6,872 nt of DNA from an uncultured beta proteobacterium (GTDB lineage Bacteria; Pseudomonadota; Gammaproteobacteria; Burkholderiales; Burkholderiaceae_C), in the NCBI GenBank assembly GCA_903958915.1, contig CAJBVC010000521.1, positions 1 through 6,872 on the forward strand. Reading direction: 5' to 3'. This document shows positions 6,579-6,872 of the stretch, in pieces (the first letter of the stretch is position 1; the number at the start of each line of letters is the position of its first letter). The position numbers were made by a program, and so were the translations under genes. Under the pieces are notes generated by a model. The model saw nothing but the letters and a program-made list of their open reading frames with translations, searched no databases and was not told the DNA's origin.

Positions 6579-6872
6579 ATGTTTTTTGCTACCGCCCACC
6601 CCGCCCTGCGTCGCCAAACCTATGCCAACCCTGGTCCCACGCTCGAGCGCTTTATGGACGATGCATTGCGCGCCACCCGCGGCAAGGCTTGCGCCTACAC
6701 ACAAGACGACACCTCGTTCACCTTCAGCCTCGATGTACCCGGAATTGCCAAGGAGCAACTGTCGATTGGCATCGAAGGCGCCATCGTTCGCATCAACAGC
6801 AAAGAAGGTGCGCCGCGCAGCTACCGTGCTGCCTACGAGCTGCCGCAAGACATTGACTCCGGCTTGAGTGAA
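6579..6872 (+). CDS. Small heat-shock protein, Hsp20/alpha-crystallin family (3' end outside window)
   Basis: Hsp20 proteins are ATP-independent holdases that bind unfolding proteins in the cytosol as oligomers. The 98 visible residues stay open to the last base. They start MFFATAHPAL, run through a variable N-terminal arm (1-38) and enter the alpha-crystallin domain at about residue 40, with SFTFSLDVPGIAKEQLSIGI (46-65) and SYRAAYELPQDID (81-93), typical of its first beta strands. The rest of the domain and the C-terminal I-x-I/V tail lie beyond the window. A strong AGGAG seven bases upstream fixes the start. It is divergent from the solute-binding protein gene, with 93 bp between the starts. 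Confidence 0.88.
   Translation, partial: MFFATAHPALRRQTYANPGPTLERFMDDALRATRGKACAYTQDDTSFTFSLDVPGIAKEQLSIGIEGAIVRINSKEGAPRSYRAAYELPQDIDSGLSE

Noticed and set aside
6550..6820. Direct repeat GCGCCGCGCAG at 6550-6560 and 6810-6820
   Set aside because: Short GC-rich match, one copy inside hsp20 coding sequence; no flanking similarity, so probably chance.

Overview
The window looks like a conserved housekeeping stretch of a betaproteobacterial chromosome. The protein sequences (the S15 core, a PNPase with no C-terminal tail, a PIG3-type oxidoreductase) and the gene order suggest Comamonadaceae, in the Rhodoferax/Polaromonas/Limnohabitans neighbourhood. The genus is a judgement from memory of these families and was not searched.

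Layout. Everything from 1 to 6485 reads on the minus strand, so the biological order runs right to left. It starts with a periplasmic type 1 solute-binding protein (5178-6485). Next come ribosomal protein S15 (rpsO, 4781-5047), an intrinsic terminator (4728-4762), a 5' leader with a long hairpin (4652-4695) and polynucleotide phosphorylase (pnp, 2452-4569). A 40-bp palindromic element (2403-2442) then precedes a PIG3-type NAD(P)H quinone oxidoreductase (1398-2393), triosephosphate isomerase (tpiA, 658-1401, overlapping the previous gene by 4 nt), secG (264-620) and tRNA-Leu(GAG) (49-133). A small heat-shock protein gene starts divergently on the plus strand at 6579 and is cut by the window end. 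The first 48 bases hold nothing I can call. In related genomes, from memory, the nuo (complex I) operon follows this tRNA.

How the parts fit. rpsO-terminator-leader-pnp is the classic arrangement in which a ribosomal protein gene is separated from an RNA-decay enzyme by an intrinsic terminator and a structured leader. In E. coli that leader is cut by RNase III and used for PNPase autocontrol. The oxidoreductase, tpiA and secG are tightly packed and probably one transcript, possibly continuing into the tRNA. The solute-binding protein has no permease or ATPase genes beside it here. The divergent intergenic region (6486-6578) carries a strong GC hairpin and a second small hairpin holding the hsp20 ribosome-binding site.

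I see no mobile element, CRISPR array, phage gene, toxin-antitoxin pair or defence system, and no evidence for an undescribed multi-gene system. The points that merit a second look are regulatory: the REP-like palindrome abutting the oxidoreductase start, the pnp leader hairpin, the rpsO leader and the hsp20 5' region.
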